Shown one piece after another: positions 17,330 to 25,990 of a stretch of DNA of 64,000 bases (positions are counted from its first letter, which is position 1; every line of letters starts with the position of its first letter). A program made the position numbers and the translations under genes. The stretch is from Petrimonas sulfuriphila (GTDB taxonomy: Bacteria; Bacteroidota; Bacteroidia; Bacteroidales; Dysgonomonadaceae). The stretch lies in assembly GCF_051201015.1 (NCBI RefSeq), contig NZ_JBPEHI010000001.1. One strand, given 5' to 3'. The notes under the pieces are model-generated. The model was given only the letters and a program-made list of their open reading frames with translations. It made no database searches and had not been told where the DNA came from.

Positions 17330-18310
17330 TTATTTTTCTCTGTACATCAGGTTTTCCGACAAGGAAATGAGTTCTTTTTTCCTTTCGTCAGCCACATGCA
17401 CCAACGAAAGAGAATCCAACGCTGCAAGATAATACTTTTCAATGAGATTTTCCGAAATCGACTTTAAATTTAAATCATTGTAAATATTTTTAACGGATTC
17501 AATTTTTTCGTTTTTGTCGAATTTTTCTGCGGTAATCCATTTTAGTAACTCCGTGCGTTGCCTTTCGCCGGATGTTTTCAGCGCTTTTATCAGCAGGTAG
17601 GTTTTTTTATTGCTGACAATGTCTCCGCCGATATTTTTCCCAAACGTTTTAACATCTCCGTAAACATCCAACAAATCATCTTTCAGTTGAAAAGCCAGTC
17701 CGATGTTTATGCCAAAGGTGTAGAGCAGTTCCGCATCACGCGGGGAGGCTCCGGCCAGCAAGGCTCCCATCTTGAGCGAACAGGCTAGAAGTACCGCCGT
17801 CTTTAGCACGATCATCTCCAGGTACTCCGACTCTGTGACATCTGTTCTTTTCTCGAAATCCATATCCAGCTGTTGTCCCTGACACACCTCCATGGCCGTT
17901 TTTGAAAAGAGGGCAAGGATCTCCGGCAGGATGGCGGGTGGTACGGAACTTACGTGTTTATACGATTCTATCAGCATGGCGTCACCCGAGAGAATGGCGG
18001 TGTTGGCGTCCCACTTCTTGTGGACCGCCGGCATGCCTCTCCGCATATCCGAATTGTCCATCAGGTCGTCGTGCAACAGGGTGAAGTTGTGAAAAATCTC
18101 TATCCCTATGGCCGGCTTCAACGATTGGTCCACCTCCTTGCCAAACATATCCGTGGCTAGCAAGGCCAACAATGGGCGTACCCTCTTTCCACCAACGGAG
18201 AGGGAATAGCTGATAGGTTCGAAAAGGCTCGCTGGTTTTAAATCGAAAGAGATATTTTGGATGGCTTCCTCAATTTTCTTGCTTAAGGTGTCGACGCTGT
18301 GTAAAATCAT
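17330..18310 (-). CDS. Polyprenyl diphosphate synthase (trans-isoprenyl)
   Basis: Condenses isopentenyl diphosphate with an allylic diphosphate to make chains for quinones or carotenoids. The 326-residue product shows the first aspartate-rich motif in LLHDDLMDNSDMRRG (about 78-92), GGKRVRPLL near 37-45, and the second motif QLKDDLLDVYGD (about 216-227). DDLMD with the ordinary surrounding residues does not allow chain length to be predicted. It is the first gene of the operon with the unknown gene and tatD. It sits after a strong terminator from tonB, and no clear promoter box was seen in the short gap. Confidence 0.93.
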   Translation of the reverse strand: MILHSVDTLSKKIEEAIQNISFDLKPASLFEPISYSLSVGGKRVRPLLALLATDMFGKEVDQSLKPAIGIEIFHNFTLLHDDLMDNSDMRRGMPAVHKKWDANTAILSGDAMLIESYKHVSSVPPAILPEILALFSKTAMEVCQGQQLDMDFEKRTDVTESEYLEMIVLKTAVLLACSLKMGALLAGASPRDAELLYTFGINIGLAFQLKDDLLDVYGDVKTFGKNIGGDIVSNKKTYLLIKALKTSGERQRTELLKWITAEKFDKNEKIESVKNIYNDLNLKSISENLIEKYYLAALDSLSLVHVADERKKELISLSENLMYREK

Positions 18311-18335
18311 GTTGGTGAAATTTAATTTAGAACAA

Positions 18336-18364
18336 AAAGCTGCCTTTGGGACAAAGGCAGCTTT
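18336..18364 (-). terminator. Strong intrinsic terminator downstream of tonB
   Basis: Perfect 13-bp inverted repeat AAAGCTGCCTTTG / CAAAGGCAGCTTT with a 3-nt loop. On the minus strand it is followed by TTG and more T. It lies between tonB and the polyprenyl synthase gene and should end tonB transcription. Confidence 0.85.
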
Positions 18365-18391
18365 CGATATTTCAAGAATTACTGTAGTTGA

Positions 18392-19087
18392 TTATTGTTG
18401 CAGGCGGAACACCACAGGAAGGGTGAATCGTACGCGCACTGCAGAGCCACGTTGCCTTCCGGCTTTCCATTTGGGCATCGACTGGATAACGCGGATAGCC
18501 TCTTTGTCGAGTGATGGGTCAACTCCGCGAACCACCTGAACGTCAGTAATGCTGCCGTCTCTCTCTACCACAAAATTGGTGATGACACGTCCCTGGATGC
18601 CGTTTTCCTGGGCAATAACCGGGTATTTAATGTTGTCGCTTAAGAACTTCATCATGGCTGTATTTCCTCCCGGGAATTCCGGTTGTTCTTCTACCACAAC
18701 GAAAATTTCTTCGGTTACTTCTTCTACTTTAGGTTTGGGTGGTGGTGGCGGAACAAAAGCTTCCATCTGCCTCTTACTTGCATCATCCTCCGTGTTGATC
18801 TCGATTCTTGTTTCCACTTTTTCTTCCACTACCTGAATGATTTCCGGAGTTTCCGGTGCCGGTGGCGGTGGTGGCGGTGGCGGAGTCGGATCGCGACGAG
18901 TGATTTCAATTTCTTCTTCTGCCAAAACGTCCTGAACGATAATGCTCTCGTCCAGCTTTTTGGTTTGGGAAGACCATTCAAAAGCGAAGAACAGCACCGA
19001 CACAGCAACCACTACCCCCATCAGGATAGAAGTGAGCTTGAGCGTTTCAATATTCGCTTTGGGTGATTTTTTTACTTCATCATTCAT
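18392..19087 (-). CDS. tonB: TonB energy-transducing protein
   Basis: Links the ExbB/ExbD motor to outer-membrane receptors such as the SusC-type transporter. The 231-residue protein has a cytoplasmic N-terminus and a single membrane helix at about 17-37 (LTSILMGVVVAVSVLFFAF). A proline-rich spacer (PTPPPPPPPPAPETPEI, about 72-88) is followed by a second proline patch, and the C-terminal TonB domain shows PEFPGGNTAMMKFLSDNIKY, GRVITNFVVERDG and MPKWKAGRQRG. All elements of a functional TonB are present. It is a single gene ended by the terminator at 18336-18364. Confidence 0.95.
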   Translation of the reverse strand: MNDEVKKSPKANIETLKLTSILMGVVVAVSVLFFAFEWSSQTKKLDESIIVQDVLAEEEIEITRRDPTPPPPPPPPAPETPEIIQVVEEKVETRIEINTEDDASKRQMEAFVPPPPPKPKVEEVTEEIFVVVEEQPEFPGGNTAMMKFLSDNIKYPVIAQENGIQGRVITNFVVERDGSITDVQVVRGVDPSLDKEAIRVIQSMPKWKAGRQRGSAVRVRFTLPVVFRLQQ

Positions 19088-19143
19088 TTTGATTCTACTT
19101 TTTTATGTGTTTTACTGACTGAATATACCCACGACATCGGGTG

Positions 19144-19151
19144 CAAAAATA
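19144..19151 (-). promoter_or_regulatory. -7 box for tonB
   Basis: Minus strand TATTTTTG, 56 nt before the tonB ATG. It matches TAnnTTTG; no -33 element is evident. Confidence 0.45.
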
Positions 19152-19456
19152 GGCAAATTTTTTTATACTGTCGTATTTCGCCGATAAAATTCTCAAAAAA
19201 ATGTCATTTTCTCGCTAGATTGACCAAATCCCGTTACAAATATCGTTTTAATTAGCGTATTTGAATTCACCTCAAATGTACAAATTAGACAGCAAAATCG
19301 GAATTTTGTTTAGCTAATAATTATCAAAATGCCTCCCCGTTTTTGGTGTTACCATTAAATTGATATAAAAGGAGACGGCAAACGATTAATATATTTCAAT
19401 TTTAACGTTTTATCGGGAAATTTTTGAATCAGGTTGTGACGACTGATGCGGTATTG
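19152..19456. other. AT-rich intergenic stretch between tonB and hpt
   Basis: No gene, tRNA-like fold or convincing hairpin was found here on either strand. It is the upstream region of tonB and the downstream region of hpt, and is rich in A and T runs. Confidence 0.5.
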
Positions 19457-19996
19457 TCAGGGCCTAATCTTGTAAATATCTTTCAAATTCCTGCCGTAAC
19501 CGTCGTAGTCCAGGCCATAGCCCACGATAAAATCGTTGGGGATTTCCAGTGCTACGTAATCGAGTTGTATCTCCTGTTTCAGCGCGTCCGGCTTCAGTAG
19601 CAGGGTGGCAATCTTTATCTCTTTGGGGTTGAGCTTGTTGAGTTCTTCTTTGAGCGCCACCATCGTATTTCCCGAATCCACGATGTCTTCCACAATCACA
19701 ACCGTACGGTTCTCGATACTTTCGTTCAAACCCAGCACTTCCTGTACTTTATTGGTGGTGGTTGTTCCCTGATAGGAAGCCAATCGTACAAAAGTTATCT
19801 CGCAGGGGACGCTCACTTCTTTCATCAGCTCTCCGGCAAACATAAAAGCGCCGTTGAGTACGGCAATAAAAACAGGGTTTTTATCGCGTAGATCACGGTC
19901 CATTTTTTCTGCAATCCGATTGATAGCGGCTTGAATCTGCTCGAATTCGATGAATTTTTCAAACTGCTTGTCCTTGATGGTTACTATTTCATTCAT
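19457..19996 (-). CDS. hpt: Hypoxanthine phosphoribosyltransferase
   Basis: Purine salvage enzyme making IMP (and usually GMP) from hypoxanthine or guanine and PRPP. The 179-residue product contains the PRPP-binding signature VVIVEDIVDSGNTM (about 99-112), PVFIAVLNGAFMFAGEL (about 41-57), a flexible-loop region RLASYQGTTTTNKV, and the C-terminal base-binding DFIVGYGLDYDGYGR. The length is normal. It is a single gene with its own promoter box at 20018-20025, divergent from the thioredoxin-fold lipoprotein gene. Confidence 0.95.
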   Translation of the reverse strand: MNEIVTIKDKQFEKFIEFEQIQAAINRIAEKMDRDLRDKNPVFIAVLNGAFMFAGELMKEVSVPCEITFVRLASYQGTTTTNKVQEVLGLNESIENRTVVIVEDIVDSGNTMVALKEELNKLNPKEIKIATLLLKPDALKQEIQLDYVALEIPNDFIVGYGLDYDGYGRNLKDIYKIRP

Positions 19997-20017
19997 GTGT
20001 TGTGGATTTTAAAACCA

Positions 20018-20025
20018 CAAAAGTA
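20018..20025 (-). promoter_or_regulatory. -7 box for hpt
   Basis: Minus strand TACTTTTG, 21 nt before the hpt ATG. Confidence 0.5.
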
Positions 20026-20157
20026 GCGCTTTTTTTCTTTTTCTGTAACAAAATCCAACACTTTCTGTAATCCGGCCTGAGTTCCGGAGGCGGACAACCT
20101 GGATGTCCCAGCAGAACAATAAAATTGAACATTCTTCCAAAATTGACGAAAAATTGT

Positions 20158-20165
20158 TAAGTTTG
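20158..20165 (+). promoter_or_regulatory. -7 box for the DUF4369 lipoprotein gene
   Basis: TAAGTTTG matches TAnnTTTG, 29 nt before the ATG at 20195. Confidence 0.45.
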
Positions 20166-20194
20166 CGCCCTGAAATTCTTACGCAATTTTTGAT

Positions 20195-21355
20195 ATGAAA
20201 AAATACGTTTCTTTGTTACCCGCAGTGTTGTTAACAGCTGCTGTCCTGCTGTCCTGTCAGTCGGAGAAAACCTTTGAGGTAAAAGGAGAACTCTCTGCTG
20301 CCGGCGATCAGACCTTATACCTGGAGCACCGTGGCCTGGGTGGTGTTGAACTGCTCGATTCGGTTAAGCTGAAAGAGAACGGGAAGTTTGCATTTAAAGA
20401 AAAGGCCCCCGTAAATCCCGAATTTTACCAGTTGAGAGTAGGGAGCCAGGTGGCTGTTTTTGCCATCGACTCGATAGAGACTTTGCAGGTCAGGGGCGAT
20501 GCGAAAGACCTGGCGAGTACGTTGTCCATCGAAAACTCGCCCGTGAACGAGCAGATCAGGCAGATCGATTCCCAGACCCGTCAAGTCAACATCCGGATCA
20601 GTGAAGCGGAAAAAAAACATACAGCCAAGGCTATTGACGACGTGGCTTACCTGGCCGAGCTCGACTCCGTCCTGACAGCGTACAAGGCGGAAATCACCAA
20701 ACTGATACTGGGCAATCCTTCGGGTGCGGCGGCATACTATGCGGTTTTTCAGAAGGTGGACGGCTACCTGATATTTGATCCTTACAACAAGCAGGATTAC
20801 GCCATGTTTGGAGCGGTGGCCACGTCGTGGGACCGGTACTATCCCGGCACCCCCCGATCGAAGCACCTGTACGACTTCACGATGAATGCCCTGAAAACAA
20901 GGAGACAGCAGGAACAACAGGCTGCCCTGCTCGAGAATGTTCCGGTTGTTTCCGGGTTGTCGCTGCCGGATATCGTTCTGACGGAAGTTAACGGGGAAAA
21001 AATAACCCTCTCCTCGCAAAAGGGAAAAGTGGTTGTACTGGACTTCACCGTGTATAAATCGGACTTCTCCCCTGCTCACAACATGGAGTTGAACAAAATC
21101 TATTCGCAGCACAAGGCTAAAGGGTTGGAGATCTATCAGATCTCTTTCGATTCAGACGAGCATTTCTGGAAGAACGCGGCGAGCAACCTGCCCTGGATTA
21201 CCGTTCGTGATCCGCAAAACGTATATTCCCGCCTGCTCTCCACGTATAATGTCCGCGATATACCTACGGCATTTGTTATCAACAGGGATGGTGATGTGGT
21301 GGCACGTGTTGAAAATTACGCAACCCTTCCCGGCGAAGTGGGGAAAGTATTGTAA
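20195..21355 (+). CDS. DUF4369 / TlpA-like lipoprotein lacking the CxxC redox site
   Basis: Lipoprotein of 386 residues. The signal peptide ends in lipobox LLSC (Cys21). Residues about 26-125 form a DUF4369-like domain (GDQTLYLEHRGLGGVELLDSV), a helical linker follows, and about 255-380 have a thioredoxin/AhpC-TSA fold (LPDIVLTEVNGEKITLSSQKGKV ... DIPTAFVINRDGDVV). Relatives act as thiol-disulfide oxidoreductases in the periplasm. Here the segment where WCxxC should stand reads LDFTVYKSDFSPAHN, without any cysteine. The protein is therefore probably redox-inactive and may be a binding or chaperone version. Confidence 0.85.
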   Translation: MKKYVSLLPAVLLTAAVLLSCQSEKTFEVKGELSAAGDQTLYLEHRGLGGVELLDSVKLKENGKFAFKEKAPVNPEFYQLRVGSQVAVFAIDSIETLQVRGDAKDLASTLSIENSPVNEQIRQIDSQTRQVNIRISEAEKKHTAKAIDDVAYLAELDSVLTAYKAEITKLILGNPSGAAAYYAVFQKVDGYLIFDPYNKQDYAMFGAVATSWDRYYPGTPRSKHLYDFTMNALKTRRQQEQQAALLENVPVVSGLSLPDIVLTEVNGEKITLSSQKGKVVVLDFTVYKSDFSPAHNMELNKIYSQHKAKGLEIYQISFDSDEHFWKNAASNLPWITVRDPQNVYSRLLSTYNVRDIPTAFVINRDGDVVARVENYATLPGEVGKVL

Positions 21356-21393
21356 AATTTGGCAAAAAGTTTTTTTAATTTCGGAGAAAGGAG

Positions 21394-21401
21394 TATCTTT
21401 G
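21394..21401 (+). promoter_or_regulatory. -7 box upstream of the greA leader
   Basis: TATCTTTG followed by CAGT; the predicted start is near 21408. This leaves a leader of about 105 nt before greA that contains the hairpin at 21431-21456. Confidence 0.6.
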
Positions 21402-21430
21402 CAGTAAACGTAAAAGATTGAATAAAGGGG

Positions 21431-21467
21431 ATTCCGGTCTGTAAAGCAGCCGGAATTCTTTTTCTTT
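21431..21467 (+). terminator. Terminator-like hairpin in the greA leader (attenuator or small-RNA end)
   Basis: ATTCCGG (21431-21437) pairs with CCGGAAT (21450-21456), extended inside by CTG/CAG around the loop TAAAG with one bulged T. TCTTTTTCTTT follows. It lies downstream of a good promoter box and upstream of the greA start, so it would end a transcript of about 60 nt. It could also serve the upstream lipoprotein gene. Confidence 0.6.
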
Positions 21468-21513
21468 AATCTATATCTGTGTCAAACATTTAAAAAATAG
21501 GAGAGTTAAAAAA

Positions 21514-21984
21514 ATGGCAATTACTTATATGACCGAAGAAGGTCTTCGAAAGCTGAAAGAGGAACTTGTGCATATGGAATCCGTACAAAGGCCGGAGATT
21601 TCGCGTCAGATTGCTGAAGCACGGGACAAGGGTGATTTATCGGAAAATGCGGAATACGATGCCGCCAAAGAAGCCCAGGGATTACTGGAGGGAAAAATCG
21701 CACAGCTGAAAGGGCTGATTGCCACTGCCCGTATTATTGATGAGAGTGCTATCAGCACCGATGAGATTCAGATCATGAACAAGGTGACCATCAAGAACCT
21801 GAAAACGAAAAAAGACATGACCTATATGCTAGTGTCGGAAAGCGAAGCAGACCTGAAAAGCGGCAAGATCGCTGTGAATACGCCCATTGCACAAGGCCTG
21901 CTGGGTAAAAAGGTAGGAGATAAGGTAGATATCCAGGTGCCGTCGGGTACGCTGAGTTTTGAAGTGTTGGATATTTCGATTTAA
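21514..21984 (+). CDS. greA: Transcription elongation factor GreA
   Basis: Rescues backtracked RNA polymerase by stimulating transcript cleavage through the secondary channel. The 156-residue product has the N-terminal coiled-coil hairpin with the acidic tip in GDLSENAEYDAAKEAQG (about 42-58), a linker, and the C-terminal FKBP-like domain ending GKKVGDKVDIQVPSGTLSFEVL. AGGAGAG about 13 nt before the ATG is unusual for this genome and could be a weak ribosome site. It is followed after 4 bp by a HIT-family gene, a likely operon. Confidence 0.96.
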   Translation: MAITYMTEEGLRKLKEELVHMESVQRPEISRQIAEARDKGDLSENAEYDAAKEAQGLLEGKIAQLKGLIATARIIDESAISTDEIQIMNKVTIKNLKTKKDMTYMLVSESEADLKSGKIAVNTPIAQGLLGKKVGDKVDIQVPSGTLSFEVLDISI

Positions 21985-21988
21985 TCAT

Positions 21989-22384
21989 ATGGCAACTATT
22001 TTCAGCAGGATCATAGCGGGAGAGATTCCCTCATACAAGATAGCCGAGGACGACCGTTTTTTCGCTTTTCTGGATATCAATCCCATGGCGAAGGGGCATA
22101 CATTGGTGGTGCCGAAACAGGAGACCGATTATATTTTTGACCTGGACGACAGCCTGTTGGCGGGAATGGCCCTTTTTGCCAAAAAAGTGGCTGCAGCTAT
22201 CCAGGCGGTGATCCCTTGCAGCCGCGTGGGGATGATGGTTATCGGGCTGGAGGTCCCGCATGCGCACATACACCTGATCCCCATTCAGAAGGAGGGAGAC
22301 ATGAGCCTGGCCAATCCGCGGATCCGGCTTTCGAAAGAAGAGTTTGCGGAGATTGCCGAAAAAATAAGCAGCCGGATTAACTGA
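21989..22384 (+). CDS. HIT family protein (nucleotide hydrolase/transferase)
   Basis: Histidine-triad protein of 131 residues, Hint-like, acting on nucleoside phosphoramidates or similar substrates. The triad is in VPHAHIHLIPI near the C-terminus, preceded by AFLDINPMAKGHTLVVPK and IAGEIPSYKIAED at the N-terminus. The ATG at 21989, 4 bp after the greA stop, is the family start. A longer frame beginning inside greA adds ten unlikely residues. Confidence 0.93.
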   Translation: MATIFSRIIAGEIPSYKIAEDDRFFAFLDINPMAKGHTLVVPKQETDYIFDLDDSLLAGMALFAKKVAAAIQAVIPCSRVGMMVIGLEVPHAHIHLIPIQKEGDMSLANPRIRLSKEEFAEIAEKISSRIN

Positions 22385-22402
22385 TTCCCCGCCCTGCCGG
22401 CC

Positions 22403-23356
22403 TTATATCTTCCTAATCCTTACTCCCCTCACGAAGTGGTGCTCGCTCTTTTCCAATATCAGGTCGGCACGGAAACGGGTGGGGAGAATGTTTTGCTCCA
22501 GGTTGGGCAGGTTTATCTCCTCCCACACTTCGTTGGCAAACTTCATCAACTCTTCTTCCCGGTACGAGGCATATTGATGAAAATAGGATTCGGGATTGGT
22601 AAATGCTGTTTTTTGTAGTGTCTTGAACCGTTCGAGGTACCATTGCCGGATATCTTTTTCAGCCGCATCCACATAAATGGAGAAATCAAAAAAATCGGAG
22701 ACGAACAGCCGCCTTCGGGGTTTCTTATTGAGAGATACCTGCAAGACGTTGATGCCTTCCACGATCAGGATATCAGGCTTACCGATCTGCTGAATCTCGT
22801 TGGGAATAATATCGTAATACAGGTGCGAATAGACGGGAGCCTCCAGCGTTTCCCTTCCCGACTTCACCCCGGCCAGAAAAGCAAGGAGGTTTTTAGCATC
22901 GTAACTTTCGGGAAATCCCTTTTTGTTTAAAATCCCCCGCTTCTCAAGTTCCGCGTTCGGGTATAGGAACCCGTCGGTGGTGATCAACTCTACTTTCGGT
23001 TTTTCGGGGAGCATCGACAGGAGTTTCTGCAGCACCCGGGCGGTGGTGCTTTTGCCCACGGCCACGCTTCCCGCTATGCCGATGATGTAGGGAATGGTCT
23101 GGCTCGAATTCCTGAAAAACTCTTCCCGTTCGTGGTGCAGGTTCCGGTAATGCGTGATGTGGATTTGCAGCAACCGGATAAGCGGGATATAGATCTCTTC
23201 CACTTCCTCCACGGTAAGCGGTTCGTTCAGTGCCTGCAACTGTGTCAGGTCGATACCCGCAATCGGGAATTCGGGGTGGTCTTCAAGCATGCTCCATTCC
23301 TGGCGTGTAAAGCTCCGGAACGGCGAGTAAGTCACTTCGTAAGGTTTAAAAATCAT
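22403..23356 (-). CDS. coaA: Type I pantothenate kinase
   Basis: First step of coenzyme A synthesis, phosphorylating pantothenate with ATP; cytosolic. The 317-residue product (start 23354-23356, MIFKPYEVTYSPFRSFTR) has the P-loop GIAGSVAVGKST near 93-104, LITTDGFLYPN, FPESYDAKNLLAFL, and YSHLYYDIIP, all hallmarks of the bacterial CoaA (PanK-I) fold. The longer upstream ATG reading lies in the promoter zone and was not chosen. It is a single gene, convergent with the HIT gene (18 bp). Confidence 0.95.
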   Translation of the reverse strand: MIFKPYEVTYSPFRSFTRQEWSMLEDHPEFPIAGIDLTQLQALNEPLTVEEVEEIYIPLIRLLQIHITHYRNLHHEREEFFRNSSQTIPYIIGIAGSVAVGKSTTARVLQKLLSMLPEKPKVELITTDGFLYPNAELEKRGILNKKGFPESYDAKNLLAFLAGVKSGRETLEAPVYSHLYYDIIPNEIQQIGKPDILIVEGINVLQVSLNKKPRRRLFVSDFFDFSIYVDAAEKDIRQWYLERFKTLQKTAFTNPESYFHQYASYREEELMKFANEVWEEINLPNLEQNILPTRFRADLILEKSEHHFVRGVRIRKI

Positions 23357-23377
23357 AAGGATGCCATTTTCTCGTTG

Positions 23378-23385
23378 CAAAGATA
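23378..23385 (-). promoter_or_regulatory. -7 box for coaA
   Basis: Minus strand TATCTTTG, 21 nt before the chosen coaA ATG, the same spacing as for pepT. Confidence 0.55.
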
Positions 23386-23500
23386 AGACGGTTTTCTTTT
23401 ACGGGCATTTTTTTGCCTAAAAAATCCGGATGTAGTTTTTTGTGTGCTGTTTAAACTTTATTCGGTTTCAATTGTCTTTAACCTATAACTAAAACCAAAC

Positions 23501-24070
23501 ATGATTATGAAAAAGTTTTTCTTTACCTTAGCATTAACCGTAGCCTCCCTAACACTGTTTGCGCAGAACTTCGATGTTTTCGTTACCCACATGAACGAAT
23601 ACACAAGGCGTTACGGCAACACCGAAATCGCCGGCTTGTACAACAATTACTACGGTGTTCCGGAATCCACGCTGAACCTGTATTACAGCGATTTTGGGAA
23701 CAATTGGGGGAATGTGGCTTTGGGCCTTGAATTGAGCGGGATCTTCGGTATCCCGATGCCCGATGTTTTTGGCATTTACCGCGAAGGGGTTTCCAACGGA
23801 CAAGGCTGGGGAGTGATGGCCAAACGATACGGCATCAAACCCGGGTCGGCCGCGTTCCACAGGATGAAGAACACCCTGGGTAAATCACACCGCGATTGGG
23901 GCGGTATATTTGGGGACTACGGTAAAACCAAAAATCCACGGGTTGCCGGAAGAGGGGGATATATTTTTGATACGGGTGTGGTGAAATCCAAAGGCGGAAA
24001 GGCGGACAAGCGGTTCGAAAAACAGGTCAGGAAGATGAATAAAAACAACAATAAGAGGGGAAAAAGATAA
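23501..24070 (+). CDS. Secreted hypothetical protein
   Basis: I do not recognise this 189-residue protein. A signal peptide is clear (KKFFFTLALTVASLTLFAQ, cleaved after AQ). The ATG two codons downstream (23507) gives the more usual MKK start. The mature part is rich in Gly, Tyr, Trp and Asn (RYGNTEIAGLYNNYYGVPE; YYSDFGNNWGNVALGL). It ends in a strongly basic tail (KQVRKMNKNNNKRGKR) that might bind nucleic acid or acidic polysaccharide. No cysteine or catalytic motif was noted in the mature part. It stands alone between coaA and htpG; a periplasmic or surface location is inferred. Confidence 0.78.
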   Translation: MIMKKFFFTLALTVASLTLFAQNFDVFVTHMNEYTRRYGNTEIAGLYNNYYGVPESTLNLYYSDFGNNWGNVALGLELSGIFGIPMPDVFGIYREGVSNGQGWGVMAKRYGIKPGSAAFHRMKNTLGKSHRDWGGIFGDYGKTKNPRVAGRGGYIFDTGVVKSKGGKADKRFEKQVRKMNKNNNKRGKR

Positions 24071-24100
24071 TAATCCTTTCCCCCTGCGTTGTTTTCGTGA

Positions 24101-25990
24101 TTACAGAAGCTCCACGCTTCTTTTGATGAAGTTGCTCAAGGCTTCCCCCCTGAGCATCCCGTTGGAGAGCAGCGCCAGGTCGATAACCTGTTTCAGTCTG
24201 GCGTTTTCCGACGCAAATGCCGTTGTCTCTTCCTTCGATTTATCTTTGACCTCACCGAGAAGTTGTTTGGCAATCGGATGGTCCATGTTTACAATTACCT
24301 GGAACATGTCGGGCATCTCTCCGTAGAAAGCCATCCCCGGCTGCATGGCCGACATCTCCTTCATCCTTCGTGAAAATTCGTTTTGGGTGATCTGAACCGG
24401 CCGTGTGGTTTCGCCCAGCGATTTGAAGTCGACGTTGAACTCTGTCTTGTCGATGTTGGGAAGCAGTGATTGGATGGCTTCCGTCAGGTTCTCCTTCTCC
24501 TTGTCGGACAATTCCACGGAGGTTTTTTCGTCTTTCTCGATGATGTGCTCCACCGTGTCGCTGTCAACGCGTACGAAACGGGTTTTCTCCAGCTTCTGTT
24601 CGAGAAGTCCCAGCCAATGCACATCCAGCTGCCCGTCCATCATCAGCACGTCGTACCCTTTCCCTTTGGCGGCATCGATAAAGGTGTACTGGTCTTCCTT
24701 GTTGTTGGCATACAGGTACACCAGGGTGCTGTTCTTGTCGGTCTGGCTGCTTTCGGTAAGGGCCTTGTACTCGTCCAGCGTGAAGTACTTGTTGTCGGTG
24801 TTCTTGAGCAGTGCAAACTTGGAAGCCCTGTCGTAAAAACGCTCTTCGGTAAGCATGCCGTATTCAACGAAAATTTTCAGGCTATCCCATTTCTCTTCGA
24901 GCTGCGTACGTTCCTTTTTGAAAATCTCCTCCAGCTTGTCGGCCACCTTCTTGGTGATGTGGTTCGAGATCTTCTTCACGTTGTTATCGCTTTGCAGGTA
25001 TGAGCGCGACACGTTGAGCGGGATATCGGGCGAGTCGAGGACACCGTGAAGCAACGTCAGGAACTCGGGGACAATCCCTTCCACGGAATCGGTCACGAAA
25101 ACCTGGTTGCTGTACAACTGTATCTTGTTCCGCTGCAACTCTATGTTGCTTTTAACTTTCGGGAAATAGAGGATTCCCGTGAGGTTAAACGGATAATCCA
25201 CGTTCAGGTGGATCCAGAAGAGCGGTTCGTCCATGCTCATCGGATAGAGCTTGCGGTAAAAATCGCGGTAATCCTCGTCTTTTAAACCAACAGGTTTTTG
25301 TTTCCAGAGCGGATTCACATCGTTGATAACGTTATCTTCTTCGGTATCCACGTACTTTCCGTCTTTCCACTCCTGTTTCTTCCCAAAAACGATAGGAACC
25401 GGTAAAAACTTACAGTACTTGTCCAGCAACGATTCAATCTTGCTCTTTTCCAGGAACGCCTCGTTCTCTTCGTCAATGTAGAGTATAATGTCCGTGCCGC
25501 GGCCGGTTTTGTCCGCCTCCTCCATCTTGTAGGCCGGATCGCCTTCGCACGACCATTTCACCGCAGGTTCCTCCTTGTAGGATTTGGTGACGATCTCCAC
25601 CTTCTTAGACACCATGAACGAGGAATAAAAACCCAGCCCGAAATGCCCGATAATGGCATTGGCATTGTCCTTGTACTGATCGAGGAAATCGTTGGCCGAG
25701 GAAAGCGCTATCTGGTTGATGTACTTGTCCACTTCGTCAGCCGTCATTCCGATCCCGCGATCGGAGATGGTCAGCGTTTTGGTATCCTTATCGATAACTA
25801 CCCTGACGGATAAATCGCCCGGGTCACCTTTGAATTCTCCTACATCCGACAATGTTTTCAGCTTTTGCGTAGCATCCACTGCGTTGGAGATAACTTCACG
25901 AAGAAAAATTTCGTGGTCACTGTAAAGAAATTTCTTGATGATGGGGAAAATATTTCCGGTTGTTACCCCAATTTGTCCTTCTTTTATCAT
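24101..25990 (-). CDS. htpG: Molecular chaperone HtpG (Hsp90)
   Basis: ATP-dependent cytosolic chaperone, 629 residues. The N-terminal GHKL ATPase shows FLREVISNAVDATQKL with the catalytic Glu and the Mg-binding Asn, DRGIGMT, and IIGHFGLGFYSSFMVS as the ATP lid. The middle domain includes NVSRSYLQSD with its conserved Arg, and the C-terminal dimerisation part follows. No internal break is seen. It is a single gene; a palindrome at 26170-26196 lies upstream, between it and the divergent sigma factor gene. Confidence 0.96.
   Translation of the reverse strand: MIKEGQIGVTTGNIFPIIKKFLYSDHEIFLREVISNAVDATQKLKTLSDVGEFKGDPGDLSVRVVIDKDTKTLTISDRGIGMTADEVDKYINQIALSSANDFLDQYKDNANAIIGHFGLGFYSSFMVSKKVEIVTKSYKEEPAVKWSCEGDPAYKMEEADKTGRGTDIILYIDEENEAFLEKSKIESLLDKYCKFLPVPIVFGKKQEWKDGKYVDTEEDNVINDVNPLWKQKPVGLKDEDYRDFYRKLYPMSMDEPLFWIHLNVDYPFNLTGILYFPKVKSNIELQRNKIQLYSNQVFVTDSVEGIVPEFLTLLHGVLDSPDIPLNVSRSYLQSDNNVKKISNHITKKVADKLEEIFKKERTQLEEKWDSLKIFVEYGMLTEERFYDRASKFALLKNTDNKYFTLDEYKALTESSQTDKNSTLVYLYANNKEDQYTFIDAAKGKGYDVLMMDGQLDVHWLGLLEQKLEKTRFVRVDSDTVEHIIEKDEKTSVELSDKEKENLTEAIQSLLPNIDKTEFNVDFKSLGETTRPVQITQNEFSRRMKEMSAMQPGMAFYGEMPDMFQVIVNMDHPIAKQLLGEVKDKSKEETTAFASENARLKQVIDLALLSNGMLRGEALSNFIKRSVELL

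Noticed and set aside
18892..19066. Gly/Trp/Arg-rich plus-strand frame over tonB
   Set aside because: It is the reverse of the proline-rich spacer of TonB; not coding.
20315..21112. Minus-strand open frame of 265 codons
   Set aside because: Shadow of the DUF4369/thioredoxin-fold lipoprotein gene; Arg/Val-rich composition typical of antisense translation.
22436..23386. Several plus-strand open frames over coaA
   Set aside because: Shadows; the minus frame has the P-loop and all CoaA motifs.
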